Assembly (NCBI GenBank): GCA_964461295.1
Contig: CAYWTX010000586.1
Span: 1-6,145, forward strand
Reading direction: 5' to 3'
Length of the DNA stretch: 6,145 nt
Origin: CAYWTX01 sp964461295
Lineage (GTDB): Bacteria > Planctomycetota > Phycisphaerae > SM23-33
A program made the position numbers and the translations under genes. Of the stretch, positions 5,082-6,145 are shown one piece after another. Position 1 is the stretch's first letter. The number at the start of each line of letters is the position of its first letter. Under the pieces are notes generated by a model that was not told where the DNA came from, made no database searches, and was given only the letters and a program-made list of their open reading frames with translations.

Positions 5082-5345
5082 GGAAACCCGCAAGGAATGC
5101 GGTCCCTGAGTTCGGACCCGACCGGGGCGACACGCCCCGGCTCCGTCCCCACCGCCAGTGGGCACAATGATGGAAACCCGCAAGGAATGCGGTCCCTGAG
5201 TTCGGACCCGACCGGGGCGACACGCCCCGGCTCCGTCCCCTGCGCCAGTGGGCGCAATGATGGAAACCCGCGAGGAATGCGGTTCCTGAGTTCGGACCCG
5301 ACCGGGGCGACACGCCCCGGCTCCGTCCCCACCGCCAATGGGCGT
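5082..5345. repeat. Three-copy 90-bp tandem repeat with conserved hairpins
   Basis: Units start at 5082, 5172 and 5262 with an exact 90-base period; the third ends near 5345, short of a full unit. Copies 1 and 2 differ at three positions by eye. Each unit holds CCGCA/TGCGG (5088-5102 in copy 1; the first arm base pair changes context in copy 3), GGTCC/GGACC (5101-5118), and a perfect 8-bp stem CCGGGGCG/CGCCCCGG with an ACA loop (5122-5140, 5212-5230, 5302-5320), plus a variable stem near the unit end. Because 90 divides by three, it reads open on the minus strand in two frames, but the peptide is just the repeat. It fills the gap between the ankyrin gene stop and the Zincin_1 promoter. Confidence 0.9.
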
Positions 5346-5359
5346 GACAACCCCCGGGA

Positions 5360-6145
5360 CTACCCCCTCTTGCCTTCCGCTCGGGCCAGCACGTCCACCA
5401 CGGCGGTGTGCCCGGCCGCCTCGGCGATCTGGATGGCCGTCTTGCCCTTGGCGTCCTTGGCCTCGCGATCGGCGCCCTTGGCCAGCAGCAGCTCGACCAC
5501 GTCGGCCTTGCCGCGGGCGGCCGCGAAGTGCAGCGCCGTCTCGCTCTTCTTGGTGGCGGCATCCAGCTTCACGCCGTGGGCGATCAGCAGTTCCGCGACC
5601 GGGCGGTGGCCGCCCTTGGTCGCCCAGTGGAGGGAACTCATGCCGCGGCTGTCGGCGGCCTGGACGTCGGCGCCCTTCTTCAGCAACAGTTCAACCACGC
5701 GGGTTTCGCCGCTTTCCGCCGAGCGGTGCAACGGCGTGCTGCCATCGGTCATCCTGGCGTCCACCGCGGCGCCGCGGGCGAGCAGCAACTCCGAGGCGGC
5801 CAGTTGCCCGGCGGAGGCGGCGACGTGCAGCGGCGTGCTGCCGTCGGCCTGTCGGGCCTGCGGATCGGCCTTGGCGTCCAGCAGCAGCCGCATCACCTCG
5901 ACTTGCCCGCGTAGGGCGGCCTGGTGCAGCGGCGTGTTGCCGATCCGGGCCGGGGCGTCGACGGCGGCGCCCTTCTTCAGCAGCAGTGCGACGATGGCCT
6001 TGTGCCCTTCCTGGGCGGCCACATGGAGCAAGGTGTACCCATTGCGGTTCCTGGCGGCAAGGTCGGCGCCTTTGGCGACGAGCAGTTCGGCCGCCCCGGC
6101 GCGGCCTTCCCAGCAGGCGCAGTACAGGGGCGTGTTGCCCATCGC
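5360..6145 (-). CDS. Ankyrin-repeat protein, C-terminal part, start beyond the window
   Basis: At least 261 residues of ankyrin repeats, a scaffold for binding other proteins. Eight consecutive units of about 33 residues are visible, most with the TPLH-type helix start (for example TLLH, TPLH, TALH), the VxLLLxKGA second helix, and Asp or Arg-containing turns. The last unit is degenerate (TAIQIAEAAGH) and ends in a short basic tail, EGKRG. The reading frame stays open to the window edge and the Met at 6142 sits inside a repeat unit (the previous codon is Ala), so the true start is outside. No signal peptide or other domain can be judged. Its stop is 15 bases from the tandem repeat block. Ankyrin content is certain; function and partner are not inferable. 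Confidence 0.92.
   Translation of the reverse strand, partial: AMGNTPLYCACWEGRAGAAELLVAKGADLAARNRNGYTLLHVAAQEGHKAIVALLLKKGAAVDAPARIGNTPLHQAALRGQVEVMRLLLDAKADPQARQADGSTPLHVAASAGQLAASELLLARGAAVDARMTDGSTPLHRSAESGETRVVELLLKKGADVQAADSRGMSSLHWATKGGHRPVAELLIAHGVKLDAATKKSETALHFAAARGKADVVELLLAKGADREAKDAKGKTAIQIAEAAGHTAVVDVLARAEGKRG

Noticed and set aside
5082..5345. CRISPR array
   Set aside because: The whole 90-base unit is repeated, with no unique spacers, and only three copies are present.
4912..5562. Repetitive minus-strand protein encoded by the tandem repeat (two open frames)
   Set aside because: The period of 90 bases is divisible by three, so any stop-free unit gives an open frame; the frame also runs into the ankyrin gene in the wrong frame and lacks a start signal.

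Overview
The window looks like GC-rich bacterial chromosome, most likely from a planctomycete-type (Planctomycetota, Phycisphaerae-like) organism. This is an inference, not a proof. It rests on the high GC of the coding regions, on gaps filled with different GC-rich palindromic repeats of a kind I associate with that phylum, on two promoters that sit right against their start codons with no Shine-Dalgarno, and on protein types such as the RMD1-like tail-anchored protein. There are no RNA genes, CRISPR arrays, transposases, toxin-antitoxin modules or phage genes.

Left part (1-1463), plus strand: a palindromic repeat at the window start; a 77-residue orphan lipoprotein (214-447); then a Rossmann/DUF2520 dehydrogenase-like protein (564-1463, TTG start). 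That protein carries, in frame, a stretch of DNA resembling a dispersed repeat that is normally intergenic.

Middle (1464-3171), plus strand: an N-terminal methyltransferase fragment (1526-1687), cut at the glycine-rich SAM-binding motif and followed by a hairpin-rich spacer. The fragment, the spacer and the next gene share one uninterrupted reading frame. That gene is folD (1820-2791), for one-carbon folate metabolism. Its usual catalytic lysine is a glutamine and it has an extra surface insertion. A 380-bp gap follows, holding repeat-like palindromes, a 52-bp composite hairpin and a promoter.

Right part (3172-6145): a 462-residue membrane protein, probably related to the RMD1/DUF155 family (plus), converges on a small HEIGH metallopeptidase of the Zincin_1 type (minus, 4620-5018). 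Both appear to be read from leaderless transcripts. Upstream of the peptidase is a three-copy 90-bp tandem repeat (5082-5345), then the end of an ankyrin-repeat protein (minus) whose start lies beyond the window edge.

The genes do not form one pathway; they look like separate housekeeping or orphan loci. I did not find a convincing new multi-gene system. The unusual content is the palindromic repeats in nearly every gap and apparently inside or next to genes, the altered FolD active site, and the leaderless promoters.
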